Positions 12,051 to 23,499 of a DNA stretch of 64,000 bases are shown in pieces. The stretch comes from Stratiolaelaps scimitus (taxonomy: Eukaryota; Arthropoda; Arachnida; Mesostigmata; Laelapidae). The stretch lies in contig JABWDB010000004.1 of the NCBI GenBank assembly GCA_019614645.1, forward strand, positions 7,750,001 to 7,814,000, in the 5' to 3' direction. The number at the start of each line of letters is the position of its first letter. Position 1 is the stretch's first letter. The translations under genes and the position numbers were made by a program. The notes beneath the pieces were generated by a model. That model saw only the letters and a list, made by a program, of their open reading frames with translations. It did no database searches and was not told the DNA's origin.

Positions 12051-13500
12051 GATGTACAGTGTAGTATGCCATGTCGTTGTCAGAGGACAGAGAATCTATT
12101 GACAAGCCCAAACCTAAACCTACATATCGTTCGCAACCCCTGGCCGTCGTGGCATCCGTGCAGCGTGCAGTTGCCGTGGCGAGCTGTGCTGGCCAAACCT
12201 TCGGGCTGTCTCGGAGGCGGAGCGGCAAAGGGGCAAGGCAGAAGCGGGCTGGGGACGCACTTGTCGCCGGGCACGTAGGCCATCTCCTCGTCGGAGGTGG
12301 CTAGCTAGCGGGCCAGCAGCCCTCATTGGAGCATTCCGGAAATCTTTCTCCCTCTAGACCCCTGCTGCCACTCGTCTACTACGTCCGCTACGCGGTGGAC
12401 ACTGGACGGCTCCTGCTGTTGGGCCTTAACGCTAAGGACCAACGTAAGAGTGGCATCGAACGAGACGACACCAACACTGCTGCTAAGGATCCCACCGGCT
12501 GACCGAGGCTTTCCCGTGGGCCAGGCTGATCGGCTGGTCTGCTCGGACCTGCAAACCGACTGACTGACCAAAGCGACCAAAGCATCTTAGTCGGCAGGGC
12601 TGTCTAGCTTGCTGCTTGCTTCAGTATGTGCATGTGTATGTCTCGGTGTGTATGTGTGGCTGTCCTCATGGCTCCCTGGCCATGGTCATACAGCAACCGG
12701 AAAAGGTTCCTTAGCAAGTTTGCAACGGTTGCAATGCCATAACAGTCCAGACGACCGACCAGCCGGCGGCTCTTGCGGGACAGTTAGACCGATTCCTGGA
12801 CTCATCCCTACCTCCTGGCCTGCTTTGCCCCTCGCGTCGCTCCCAGTTTTGCTCCGGTTTGAGGCTGCTCTCTGGCTGGCTGATATTGTGGCTCGCTCTT
12901 CCTTCTCAGGCGCTCGGCCTCAGGCAGAGACTGGCTCAGGCTGGCTGGCTGCTGCTGCTGCTCCGATGTCCCCAATGTCTCCGACGCGTGAACGAGACGG
13001 CTTGTGATGCTGATGGAAGAAGCACAGTGAAGGCCGGGGCGGACTGAGCCGTGCAGCGGCCCAGCAGCACTATACCAGCGGCTGCGGTAGCAGCCTGGCA
13101 TGACCCAGCGGTACAGCCCGGCCAAGGGCTTGACTGCGACCGGGAGAAGACGGGTGGAGGGTCGGGCCAGTGGAGTAGAGCTGGGACGGATGAATGTTGC
13201 GATGGGGTCACGTCCCGCCAATCGCAAGACCACACTAGCGGCGACGGCGGCGGCGGCGGCAGTGGCAGCATCAGCAGCCGGCAGAGTCTTCCACATCACC
13301 GGGGTGGCCTGGCTCAGCAGGACGAAGCAGCGGCAAACGCACGCTCCGTCCACTGCTGCCACTGCGCGCTTTCTCCCTATTTCTCCCTCTATGTCTCCCT
13401 TAGCGGTTCCTCTCGTCTATCGCCTCTTCTTCTATCTTTCTTATCCCTCTTTTGCACGGCGCGCTCGTTCGGACATTCAACCCCCCCCCGCTTCTTCCTC
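12050..13500. other. GC-rich island with many overlapping frames
   Basis: Up to five frames of 60-220 codons overlap on both strands. Their translations are Ala/Ser/Arg/Gln-rich because of GCA/GCG/CAG triplets near 12945-12965 and 13240-13280. Such co-occurrence is expected where stops are rare in GC-rich sequence. I see no domain and no paired splice sites, so I make no exon call. Confidence 0.4.
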
Positions 13501-13514
13501 TTCTCCTCTGGTTC

Positions 13515-13546
13515 GCTGGGAAGATCTGTTTGCCGATCTTCCCAGC
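13515..13546. repeat. Perfect 12-bp inverted repeat (hairpin)
   Basis: GCTGGGAAGATC and its exact reverse complement GATCTTCCCAGC are separated by eight bases. The stem is GC-rich and would be stable as RNA or as extruded DNA. It lies about 90 bases upstream of a 14-C run in the same island. It is shorter than a typical microRNA precursor stem, and its role is unknown. Confidence 0.8.
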
Positions 13547-13634
13547 TGCGAGTTATCAGCCAACGCGTCTTGTTTCTTTCTTCAATCACGGCAGCCGCGG
13601 ACAGTGAGGTCACCCTGCGACAGTTACCCCAGAG

Positions 13635-13648
13635 CCCCCCCCCCCCCC
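13635..13648. repeat. Poly-C run (14)
   Basis: Fourteen C followed by CCG-rich sequence at the right end of a GC-rich island. Confidence 0.9.
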
Positions 13649-13739
13649 GCCCGCCCCCCATCTCCTCCTCTCCGCGCACAGACATTTTGTTCGCATCTCG
13701 GATGTGAGCCGATCAAGCCTTCGTTTACTTGTTGACATA

Positions 13740-15060
13740 AGAATTAAGTAAGATATGTATTTTAATAAATATACTCTGTTATATATATATATACATGTAC
13801 CGCCGGGCACATTCACTTGTTTAAAGGTAATATTGCATTCCATAATACGCGACATGGAAAATATACAAGCTTTCAATTTCTTTACAATAACCGGAACTAT
13901 TTATTTGAACGAATATTGAGTTCTTAAAACATCCTTCGCCGTAACTTTTAATCGGATTAAGCCGCAAAACTGGCAAGTCTCATCTTGGAAAGGCGAACGC
14001 CGGCCCCATGGCTCTTCGTGAAACAGCGCCATTTGCGGCATCTAACTTCCCGAGACCTTTGTCTTGATTGGAAGAACCCATATTTTGCGCCGCCGTAGAG
14101 CTTGTACACTAGCTCAAAAGCTTTTGTCGATGTTAGTGAAAAAATTCGTCACAATTCCAACGTGTCAGATCGACCTGCAAATTAAAATATCTCATAAAGT
14201 TCGAGTCCTCAGGTTGCTCTTGAGGAAGCTGCACAGCCCACAATGGCCTAGTTTGAAAAAAAAGGCCCTCACGACAACACAGCAAGGAGCACTCTTTACT
14301 AATCGATTCGACATGTTCGCTAAACATCAACAATGATTCAAAGACCCTTACCACCAGCTTTTTTTGCTATGCTAAATATACCTAGCTCTTGAATTCGTTT
14401 AGATACTACTTCGATTTTGGGTTTCTGCTATTTTGGTGTATCACCGCGTACTTGGGTCGAGAGTATTCGTTTCATGTTTTACCTCTGCCCAACCAGATTA
14501 TCTAGCGCTCTTTGAAGAGTTCTCATTTTGGGCCGCCATAACCGGTTTAACGTCATCGACGTAAACGCACTGGTTGGCGGCACCGTGTCCTCCAGTAGGC
14601 AGTTAGCCGACGCGTGGATCTCACTTCCATCCGTCTGACTGGAAACGCCTTTCAGCGTATCAGTCTCCTGCGCTCATTTTTCTTTCCTAGCGTCGTCGAC
14701 TTCCTCGCGCTGGCGGAGCTATTTATAGCCTTGTTTTTTAAGACGTATGCGACTCGCCACTAGGTGTAACCAGTGCTCCTTGCGTCTACCCTGTCCTGCA
14801 AGCAAGTGGCTTGGACAGTATTCTCCTCCAGCAACATGACACATGCGACATCACGATGTGATTGATACAACAACACACATCAGCAACAACAACAATGCTA
14901 GACAGACAAATCGCTGATCTGCGATTTTACAAAAAAAAAAGACGTCTCACAGAAACGATCTAAGCCTGCAATGCACTGCTGTGACGGCGTAGCCAAATGC
15001 GGCGGCTAAGGATCGGCTGCCAACTGTCTCAATAACTGATTCTGGTTCAAACCCTTAGTT
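13740..15060. other. AT-rich spacer, nothing recognised
   Basis: Holds a short TA run near 13780-13793 and unremarkable sequence. The plus frame at 14064-14336 has no supporting splice sites. Confidence 0.45.
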
Positions 15061-15900
15061 GTTGAAGAACCCTGTTCCTTTTATAGCCTTGCCATAGGTG
15101 AGGAGTAACGGTGGCGGTGGAATCGGCGTGGAGCTGGGACGGTACGGCGTACCCTTCTCATTTTTCCTCGCCTTGTGCTGCATTGCCTATTACATTCTTC
15201 TCCGATTTCTATCTCTACCTCCATCCCTACCACCGCTGCGAGCAGCGACCCAGGCGGAGTTGCTGCTACGGTGCCGTCTAGAAGCGCCTGCAAGCAACTA
15301 TAGTCCCTTGCTACTGCCGCCGCCACCGCCGCCACCGCCGCCGCCGCCGAAGTCTCACGGACGGACGGGAGCCTACTTCTACGGGTTGGTCAATCTGGCC
15401 GACCCGCACGTCCGGTGCCGATAAACACTACAGCGTGCAGCAACGCGGAACCCAACGTTCGTCAGTTTTCGTTCGTCTCTCGGCGCTCAATGTGCAACGT
15501 TTTCACCTAACTAGGAAGCCAATACTGGGCAGACTTTACTCCTCGCAACAGCCTTCAGGTGGGCGGGCTATTCGTTCGGCCCGAAACAGCGCCGCGACTC
15601 GGCTAGCTAGCTATCTTGGTAGCGATCGGGGATCTACCGAAGATGCCAGAAGACAATTATATTTCTACACTGAAGGCCCTCCACGGGCGAGCCCGCCTCG
15701 CCTCGCCGGTTTTCGTCTATCGCAAGACGCCGTTTGCAGCCTTTTCTATTCGCTGTAATGGCCTGGGCAGTTGTGGCTGCCGTCGATATTGTTGTTGTTG
15801 TTGTTGTTGCCGCTGTTGTTGTTGCCGCTGTTGTTGTTGTTGTCTGCAATACCTCAGCATAATACGCAACCCTGCAACATAGGCGCTTCTTCCCAAAGAG
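15060..15900. other. GC-rich island with CCG and GTT/GCT triplets
   Basis: A (CCG/CCA)n block near 15312-15350 and a GTT/GCT block at 15788-15843 make proline, cysteine, glutamine or threonine runs in different frames. No splice borders support translation of either. Confidence 0.4.
15788..15843. repeat. (GTT/GCT)n triplet repeat
   Basis: About eighteen units of GTT interrupted by CGC and GCC. It reads as poly-Gln/Arg or poly-Thr/Ala on the minus strand and poly-Cys on the plus strand. Purity is high enough for slippage. Confidence 0.85.
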
Positions 15901-17040
15901 AGAAATACCGAAGGGCAGCGAAGAACAGGCAGTAGTAGGACTCCATCGAAGACGATCAGCAAGAGAAAACTCATCACGCTATTGAGCGGAAAATAGTAGT
16001 CAGCGATTGAAGGATTTCAACATCATTCAGTTCATTCACACGGGCGTATTATCTGTTTATGACTTGGACAAGCTGGTGGGAGCCGTTTCGCGCCGGGCTG
16101 CATAGATCGAGTGATTGCTATGTGAAACAGGGAGGGATCGTAGATATTCTCGTCTATTTGGAATAGTTTTGAAACGTGAAGCTACGAATATGCAACAAAG
16201 ACAGAGGTCAGGTGAAATGAACTCAACGGAGAGTACGGTGATCATTGAGATGACTGCAATACACATGCGCACTGTTTGTTTGTGCACCGTTTATATTAAG
16301 ATCATCTATAATTAGATAGATAATCACACTTTGAATCTGGATCGATCTAACAAAACCCTCGAGTGTTATACCCCACGGTCCCTAGTTAAAGGTGGCCAAT
16401 TGCATTTTGCTTCGTGTAACAACACACAATCTACACCAGTTATCTCATTGGGTAGACTGGCACGAGCAAGCTAGAAATCACACTCTGGACTAGCGAATGA
16501 CAATTTCAATTCGAGTGTTGCAGAACGAATATAGTCAAGCCGATTGAAAGGTTAGCTTTTTACTACGTTCTTCTATTATCAATAAAGCCGATTACTACAC
16601 ACGGGCTTGTGTGGCATTCAAATGAGTCTGCGAATCGCAATAATGTAACTTATTCATTTTTTTTTGGTATCTCTAATTGCCTCGTGACGAAGCCGATGTG
16701 CCGCTGTGCCCTATCCACATTTACATTCATATGTATGTTAGCAGCTGAGTGAGCCGGTGTCGCATACGTGGCCTACCGTGGTGTTACCGAGAGTTAAACA
16801 GAACAACGGGCAAAACTACGAAGTCGCTATGCGTTGAAACAGAACCAGCAGCCAGCGACCATTGCCCAATATATGTATACAATATTTGTGTGTCCGTATA
16901 TATGTCCGCGTATGTGTGTACGCGCGTGTGGGTACGTGTTTGCTGCTATATTTCACCCCACTTGGCTCACACTCATATGAATTGCTAATGAAATTTGCAA
17001 TAAAAAGCGCGCCCCTCCCCCTCTCGTGTTTTTGTTCACC
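15900..17040. other. AT-rich spacer, nothing recognised
   Basis: No supported exon. Alternating TG/TA sequence lies near 16868-16935. Confidence 0.45.
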
Positions 17041-17133
17041 GCTGAGAGGTAAGCGCGAATGAAAAAGTTATTCTTTTTACAACAGCCAACGTTGGTCTCA
17101 CACAACGCTAAAATGGTCCTTGCTTTTCCTGCT

Positions 17134-17174
17134 TCTGCCGCCGCCGCTGCTGCTGCCGCCGCCGCCGCCGCCGC
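17134..17174. repeat. (GCC/GCT)n triplet repeat
   Basis: About thirteen GCY triplets. In the plus frame that starts near 17059 they encode a run of alanines, but that frame has no matching donor. Confidence 0.85.
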
Positions 17175-17299
17175 TTCCTTCTTCTCGACCCCTCCCCTCG
17201 CGATGACTTACTCGCCGCTAGAGCTCGTTCCGATCGTCGATATGACCAGTCGCACATTATGCTATTACTGCTACCACTACAACTGCCACGCTGCGTGGG

Positions 17300-19070
17300 T
17301 GTCCGTATGAAATGAGACGGACGACCTCCAATTGTACTGTATGTGTGAGAGGTAAGTGAGTCAGCGGACTCCGTCCAGTCACAGAGATGAACTTCGTACC
17401 TCGGCCAACATACACCGTTGGTCCCGGTACGGCGCGGAATGAATAGCTGGTCAGTCGGCCAATCGTGGAAAGGTTTTTAAATGCTGACGAGGGCGCCGCC
17501 GCTGGCTCCGTAGTCGCGCAGTCGAGTCAAGGAACCTTCACTCCCCGAAACGTCTCCTCTTTCCGGTTGTGCCGACAACACCCAGCCAACAAGTCGGGCT
17601 CACCAGGAGGCCGCCGGTGAACGACAAGGGCTCAGAGGAGCCGTGAGCTGAGGCTCAGCTACCGCTGGAGGTCTTTTTCATTAAAGAGTTTTACTAATTA
17701 ATCTATCGATTTCTAATAGCAGCAGCAGTAGTGGCGCCGGCCGGTGTCGTCCCCTATTCGCCGTCAGCCGACCCGAGGCGGCTGTCCATAGATTTCCCGC
17801 ACACGTTCGGATGCGGACGCACAACCCGAGACCCACCAGACTCACATACGAACGCACATTTGCACGCACACGTACATCTTCTATCCGCCACCCGGCAGAT
17901 TTAGGGGTTCACAGACGCCTCGGCAACGTCCGCTTTTGCAGGTGCACCCTCACTATTACTGCAACTGCTGTTGACGCCGTGAGGCTGTCCGGCTGGCTCC
18001 TGCTTGGCGGTGGCGGTGGCGGTGGCTCACATTGGCGAACAACTAACCAATCGACGACAGAGCGTCGACCGATGACTAGCAGGCCGGCAGAATCTGGAGC
18101 CTGGATGGGACATGCATGATCGCTTGTGGTAGTGGCATCAGGCCAACCCCTGTCTTGTCCTGTCGGTGTCTCGTGCCAGCATAGCCCACGCTCGCACTAA
18201 CCTCACTCAGCTATGCGAGCCACCCAGCGTTCGAGACGTGCAGCTCCGGCACTGGACACTGACGGTACGTAGTGAACCCAGCGAGTTGGAGCAAGTGACA
18301 CGCGCCGGCCTTACCTAGCCAACCTTGCCTTAGGTAGCTCAATCTGGCTGCTAGCAGCATATATACACAAGCCGGACTCCGTGGTGCAAGCAAGAAGCGG
18401 CTCCGAGCAAGCAAGCAAGCTTATATCGACATTGTGAGCCCATCTTGTTCTTCTTCTTCTGCCTTCATAGCACGGTTTGGCGTTCGGATTTAGGTAGTGC
18501 CGGCAGCAGGACCAGGAACGGCGACAGACATCACCAGCTGCAGCAGAATCGGTGGCCGCGGGCGCGGCTTCAGCCGCACACGGCACCCGTGCAGTCGAGC
18601 GGCACTTGAGCACGCTGGACTGCACCAGAGGGAGGCCGGGCCCAGGATCTAAGGGTCCAGGCCTGGAGGGCTGCGGGGAGGGGGTATTTTTATGCACACG
18701 AATCGGCGCCATCACCGACGAGAACGAGCACCGCCGCCATCATCCCCTCGGCGGGGGTGGGCTAAGGAAAAGGACGAGATGTGAACGTCGTGTCCACGTG
18801 ATATCAGGACGAAGGTTTGTATCTCGACGCAAGATGGATGCAACGCGACGGGGCCAGGCGAGTTAAAGTTGAAAATACTTCCTTGACTTTGGTGCGGCAC
18901 ACCCAAAGAGAACAAGAAGCAGAGACATGCGTATTTTACTGAGGGCCGCAAAAATAAGGATAAACTTCTTATTCTATATGTACACAAGACACATGAATAA
19001 TTGGACAGAGGTACTTTTGACATACCATATATAACGTGGTAGACCATATAAGATCCTATACCCTAAAACG
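17300..19070. other. GC-rich island followed by AT-rich DNA, no firm exon
   Basis: A minus frame from a true ATG at 18712 runs about 130 codons to a TAA that is itself part of an AG|GTAAGG donor near 18315. That is the pattern of an exon ending in phase 2. However, its translation (Pro/Ser/Ala/Arg/Cys-rich, no domain) is like other island frames, so I leave it uncalled. A (GCAA)n run lies near 18408-18421. Confidence 0.35.
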
Positions 19071-19077
19071 AGTAATA

Positions 19078-19078
<1 letters not shown>

Positions 19079-19107
<29 letters not shown>
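19079..19107. repeat. (TA)n microsatellite
   Basis: About fourteen TA units at the right edge of an AT-rich spacer. Confidence 0.9.
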
Positions 19108-19108
<1 letters not shown>

Positions 19109-19179
19109 TAGTAATCTGGTCAAAGTCATTCACACAATAATCAAGCAACACTAATACACACAGACAAATTCAGTGTTGA

Positions 19180-20300
19180 GCACCGCCCAATGGCTCGCTC
19201 ACATCACAAGATGCTATTTTGGCCGATGACGCGCAGAGGTACGGGACAGGCAGCGGGAATATATAGGTATTATAATAATAAAATAGGTATCATCATATCT
19301 TTTCGCTCGCACGCTCTCCGTTGCCAAGAGAGTTCTCGGCTAATCTTGGACGGATATGCTTTCTACTGCAATTGTCTATCGACGCCGGTGGCGGCAGCGG
19401 CGGCGGTAGCAAGTAACGGACGCCGTCCGTTACCTGCGTTACCCTTCTGCCTTGCCGAGCTGTTCCACCGCAGACTGAGTCCGTCTCGATTGCTGGTAAT
19501 TTCCGACGATGGCCGAGTGAATGAACAGTGATGAATAGCTCTGGGAGGAATGCTGCCCGTTATGCCGTTTATGCGTTTACTATTATATACATCGAAGTAT
19601 CATTGGCAGCAACGGGAGTTGGGGTTGGCGACCCGCTGCCACGTATTCGTCTCAACGGAGGCCAAGTAAACAGTGCACATACGCGTGGAGGGTCGGATAT
19701 TGCGAGGTTGGCTCTTGTCTTCCTTTTGCCTCTCCTTCGTTTGTAGCTTCGTACGAACGGCGTTCGACGATTGGGCGGTCTCCCGCCCGTGCCCCAGCAC
19801 TGCCACAAGCCCACTGTGACCAGCTACCGCTGCCGTCGCGTAGAGAAAACAGTATACAACTGCCTGCAAGCAACCCACGGACGGATGGCTGCAGTGAGTG
19901 CCGCTGGCGGCAGCAGCAGCAGATCGTCCTGGCGATGGCCGCACTCGCCGACGCCGAGACGTGCTGGCCAATGGCACCAGGAGCGGTAACGCCTACGATG
20001 ACGAAGAAGACCAACTTTCGCCGACGGTGTAATATATGTACACTCACAACGGGGAGACAGCGAATAGAATAGACGAAGGGCGCGCGGGGAGGGAGAGAGT
20101 GGTGGACGAGATGGGACCCGAGCGTGAGGGTGTAAGAGCGAACGGGCGCTCCGAGCGACGACGGCGGTGGCGGCGGCCATTCGGTGATGGCGGAGTGGCC
20201 TCTTCCCTTGTTCTGCCCCTTTCATTACGGTAATGAAAATAATAATCATAATATAATATACGGCTTCTTCCCCTACCTACTAAAGCCTCGGAGGCCGGGC
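19180..20300. other. GC-rich island without supported exon
   Basis: Several overlapping frames of 70-140 codons on both strands, Ser/Arg/Ala-rich, without paired splice sites or domains. Confidence 0.4.
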
Positions 20301-20357
20301 TATAGCCTACCGCCCACCGGTCCCCTTGTAACGAGCACCGGCGCCACCGTTATACGA

Positions 20358-20414
20358 AGGGGCCTCAGTTCCCGTCTGGGCCCCTACAAACCCCAATGTC
20401 CCCCGTTGGGGGTT
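20358..20414. repeat. Two adjacent G/C hairpins
   Basis: AGGGGCC (20358-20364) pairs with GGCCCCT (20379-20385). Directly after it, AACCCC (20389-20394) pairs with GGGGTT (20409-20414) around a C-rich loop. Two strong stems in a row suggest a structured RNA or a G-rich minus strand. A self-cleaving HDV-like fold was considered but not established. Confidence 0.5.
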
Positions 20415-20559
20415 GATTCATCCCTCACGAGCGCACGCGTCCCCCCACTGTCGCTCACACTTCTGAAGGGAAATATACCGGCGCAGTCGGAGCGAACCAA
20501 GTCTTTGTGGTACAGGGCCGAACGGTTAAAGATTTTTCCCGCGGCGGAAAATCAACTAA

Positions 20560-22020
20560 GGACTTTCCACATAAGAGGCCCTTCTATAATGGTCGCAAAT
20601 CTGGTTTGTTTGTTGGCTGATCGGTGGCATAAATGGCTCTGTGATAATATTCATTTCCCTCTGACTCTCGGTGTGGTCCTTTATTTATTCGTGAGTTCCC
20701 ATAGGCAATTTACTGTCCCCAACCGATTGGGTTTTCCGCGACTTAAGGCTAGAACCGTCCACAACATCCAAGTATCAGTTGCTGACCTGTGTCGAAGAAT
20801 AAGTGTTTTCATGTGTTACTATCAAAAAAGGGTCAACATTTTTGCTCGAGGCTAAACGCTGTCGTTGACACCTATTTTGATCTAGACAACGCCTATTAGG
20901 AGTTGTCCACAGACCAGGAGGTACGAAAGAGGAACACTTAAGAAGATAGCAATACGTTATTCAAAAGTCTCAAGCCTCTCTGTAAAGCCTGCAGAGCCCA
21001 CGGAACCGGAAATGAGGTCGAGTTGAACTGAGATAAGCTATTGCCTTTTTTCCTAGCTGTCTTTCCAGGCCTCAGTATCGCTATGAACTAGCATTGCTTC
21101 AAGGACCTGTCATATCGGTCATGCTGGACTTACCTGCGTTCTTTTTGCTAACAGACCTATGTCAAGGCAAGGATCTAACATCGGGTATAGACCGATGTTA
21201 GATTTCAACGAGAAACCCTCCCAGAATGTGAGTTTTGAACCCCAAACTTTTTTCATCGCCGAGGTACGTTTCTACAGGCAAGAATTAGCCCAGCTAGCAC
21301 TGACAACCATCCAACCATTTACCAGCACAACTACTCACAGCTACGAATGCATAGCAAATCCAATACCTAAACTCATGTTAGCTTATGAGGGAGGACAGTC
21401 GCGACTAGCTTATCGGATATCCAACAATTTATCCTCTCAGCAGGATATCAAATCGACCTTCGCAGTCTAACAACATTTAAACTATTTTCCGAAAAAATAT
21501 CCGACACCAAGAGGGGACGTTGGGTGCGGTACGTGCCATTAGCCGGGTCAATTCTTCGCTCATGTGATCAATCAATGAGCGCAAATAAATGACTACTAGG
21601 ATCCCTAATTAGTAAATGAGAGAGTCAACCCATAGCCGAAAAATGTTCCCTAATATACATATGCGCGGCGCACGCGCTATTAAAATGGCTCTATACCCCT
21701 GTACGATAGGTAGATATCTATGTTCAACCCAAACAGTCTGCTAGTGATCGACCTTTGAACGTATCAGACGCCTATCGCCCCCTAAATGTGTAGCAGCTAT
21801 CAACCGAGAAAGATTTATTCATAGGCGCACCTACCTGCCTACCCACCCACGAACGCTATCTCGCTCGATCCAACATTTCACGACGGACGTGCCAAACTTC
21901 ATGCCATTGCTCGTGTAATCGAGAAGACCACCACTACATATTATATCGAGGTCGTACAGGTACTCCGTCCTCATGGACACTTTACCAACAACTCGACGAT
22001 AGGTCTAAGAAGGACGGGTA
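20560..22020. other. Mixed spacer with one perfect hairpin
   Basis: A plus frame at 20184-20855 is open for 223 codons but has no domain and no splice borders. The rest of the spacer is quiet apart from the inverted repeat near 21.2 kb. Confidence 0.4.
21173..21203. repeat. Perfect 12-bp inverted repeat (hairpin)
   Basis: ATCTAACATCGG and its exact reverse complement CCGATGTTAGAT are separated by seven bases. No target-site duplication or matching terminal repeat was noticed nearby, so it is not assigned to a transposon end. Confidence 0.8.
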
Positions 22021-22590
22021 CGCGGGAGGGGGTTGGCCCACCGGCTGGCTGCTAGAGCTTAGAAGCGGCGAAGGCGAAGATTTGCTTCGGAGCAGTACCC
22101 TGGGATAGACCAGGCTTCGCACTGCGTACAAGGATGGTACCGTTGGCGAAGCGAAATCGAGAGAAGGTGCTTGCAGAGGCCATCGCCAAGTTGGGCGGGG
22201 GCCACGTCGGTGGTCACGGCGGCGGCGGCGGCGGCGATGGTGCTGGCTGCTGCTGCTGCGAAGTATACGTCCGTATCTGGCGCTCCCACAGGCTTCGCCC
22301 TCGTTCGCGCACTCAGCCGGCTGTCTGCCTTCGCTGAGCGGGCGTTTCGTTGTCCGCTAGAGGCTAATGGCTCTCCTGAGATAGTCGCCCCACCACGAGG
22401 CGGTCACTTCGCGCTACAGACCAACTACTTTTTCCAGCGGCACCCCACCGTATGCCCGGCCCTTCGCCTGCCAGCCAGCCAGTCAGCAAAGCATCCAGAT
22501 TTCTTCGTAGCCCTTCTAGCTTGGCCTTTTACGCTGTCGCCGCTGTTGCTACCTCGGTGAAGATGGCTACCTTTATGACGACGCAAGGTA
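22020..22590. other. GC-rich island without supported exon
   Basis: GCG/GCT triplets near 22210-22260 give alanine or glycine runs in several frames. Frames on both strands overlap and lack donors. Confidence 0.4.
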
Positions 22591-23168
22591 CATTAAAACC
22601 AAGCCACATATTTTTTGTGATCGAAATCAATGCAACACTTTCTAATCGCGATGTAAACTGTGTAATAGGCGAAGTTCAATCGCTCAGTTATGCTTCTGTA
22701 TCTATTTATCGCTATATTTCTAATGTGAAGGGTTTTGCTTCTTCACTATTTGCAAGCAAACTGGGGCCCTTTTAGGAATTGGAGTTTTTATTGGTCGTAA
22801 TAGCCTAATACCGAACGAAGACGTAATGCAGCAAAAACGTTCCAATTTTCCGAAGGAAAATTCTTACTAATGCGAAGCATTTTCATTGGTTTAATTTGTT
22901 TCGTCTTTATCTGGACCCTTACAGATGACGCTTTGCGTTCGTCAGACATCTGCTCATTATATATTTTCGAAGTAAGCTCTTTTTTTTGGTTATATGAAAC
23001 TCATTAAACGTCTTAAAAGCCTTCCCGTACAGTATCATTGACCGTAATGACTTGAAATGCTGTATTTATAATATTATTCAAAATTCAAATATTTTAAACA
23101 AAAGAACAAAATTAACGGTTCAGGGTGGAAAGATATATCTCGAAGATGTACCTTTCCAACATATTTCT

Positions 23169-23472
23169 TTAACCAGATGCGCGACCAGCTGCTTGCATCG
23201 TGTTTACTGTCAAACAGAGGGTTATCAAGACCCCAAATGTTGTTACCCAGCATTCCCCGTTACCGTGTAGATAATTGATGTACAGCGCCGCCACGAAGGC
23301 TAACCCAGTTGTTAGGTTATGAATCGTAAACTCACATGTAGATATATGTATTCCTCTTTCACCCAACTTGGACTGAACAAAAAGTACGCTACAATATTCT
23401 ACGAATATGAGAAGCACTATTGAGAGAAGCTTCCAGATACCCCCTTTTACAATGCGTTCCAAGATGTCCAGC
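23169..23472 (-). CDS. Candidate exon of a membrane protein
   Basis: A minus frame opens after an acceptor-like TTTTTAAGCAG and runs about 101 codons to TAA. It contains two or three hydrophobic segments: one beginning WKLLSIVLLIFVEY, one around LAFVAALYINYL and one around VLITLCLTV. The first is preceded by a basic ERIVKGG, and the acidic and basic residues sit between segments as in small tetraspan-type proteins. No family could be assigned. The frame has no ATG at its start, so an upstream exon is required. Weak donors (GTAACG, GTAACA) lie inside it. A plus frame overlaps its last 100 bases. Confidence 0.38.
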
Positions 23473-23499
23473 CTGCTTAAAAACTAAGGCTAAACAAAA

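Noticed and set aside
13051..13707. 218- and 211-codon overlapping plus frames
   Set aside because: Two frames open at once in GC-rich sequence, ending in poly-C; typical of chance frames.
18316..18712. Minus ATG frame ending in the TAA of an AG|GTAAGG donor
   Set aside because: The border pattern is attractive, but the composition is the same Pro/Ser/Arg/Cys mix as other island frames; left uncalled.
20341..20430. HDV-like ribozyme at the tandem G/C hairpins
   Set aside because: The stem order and the required P1.1 and catalytic C positions could not be matched by eye.
20184..20855. 223-codon plus-strand frame
   Set aside because: No domain, mixed composition, spans the hairpin region; no start context or splice support.
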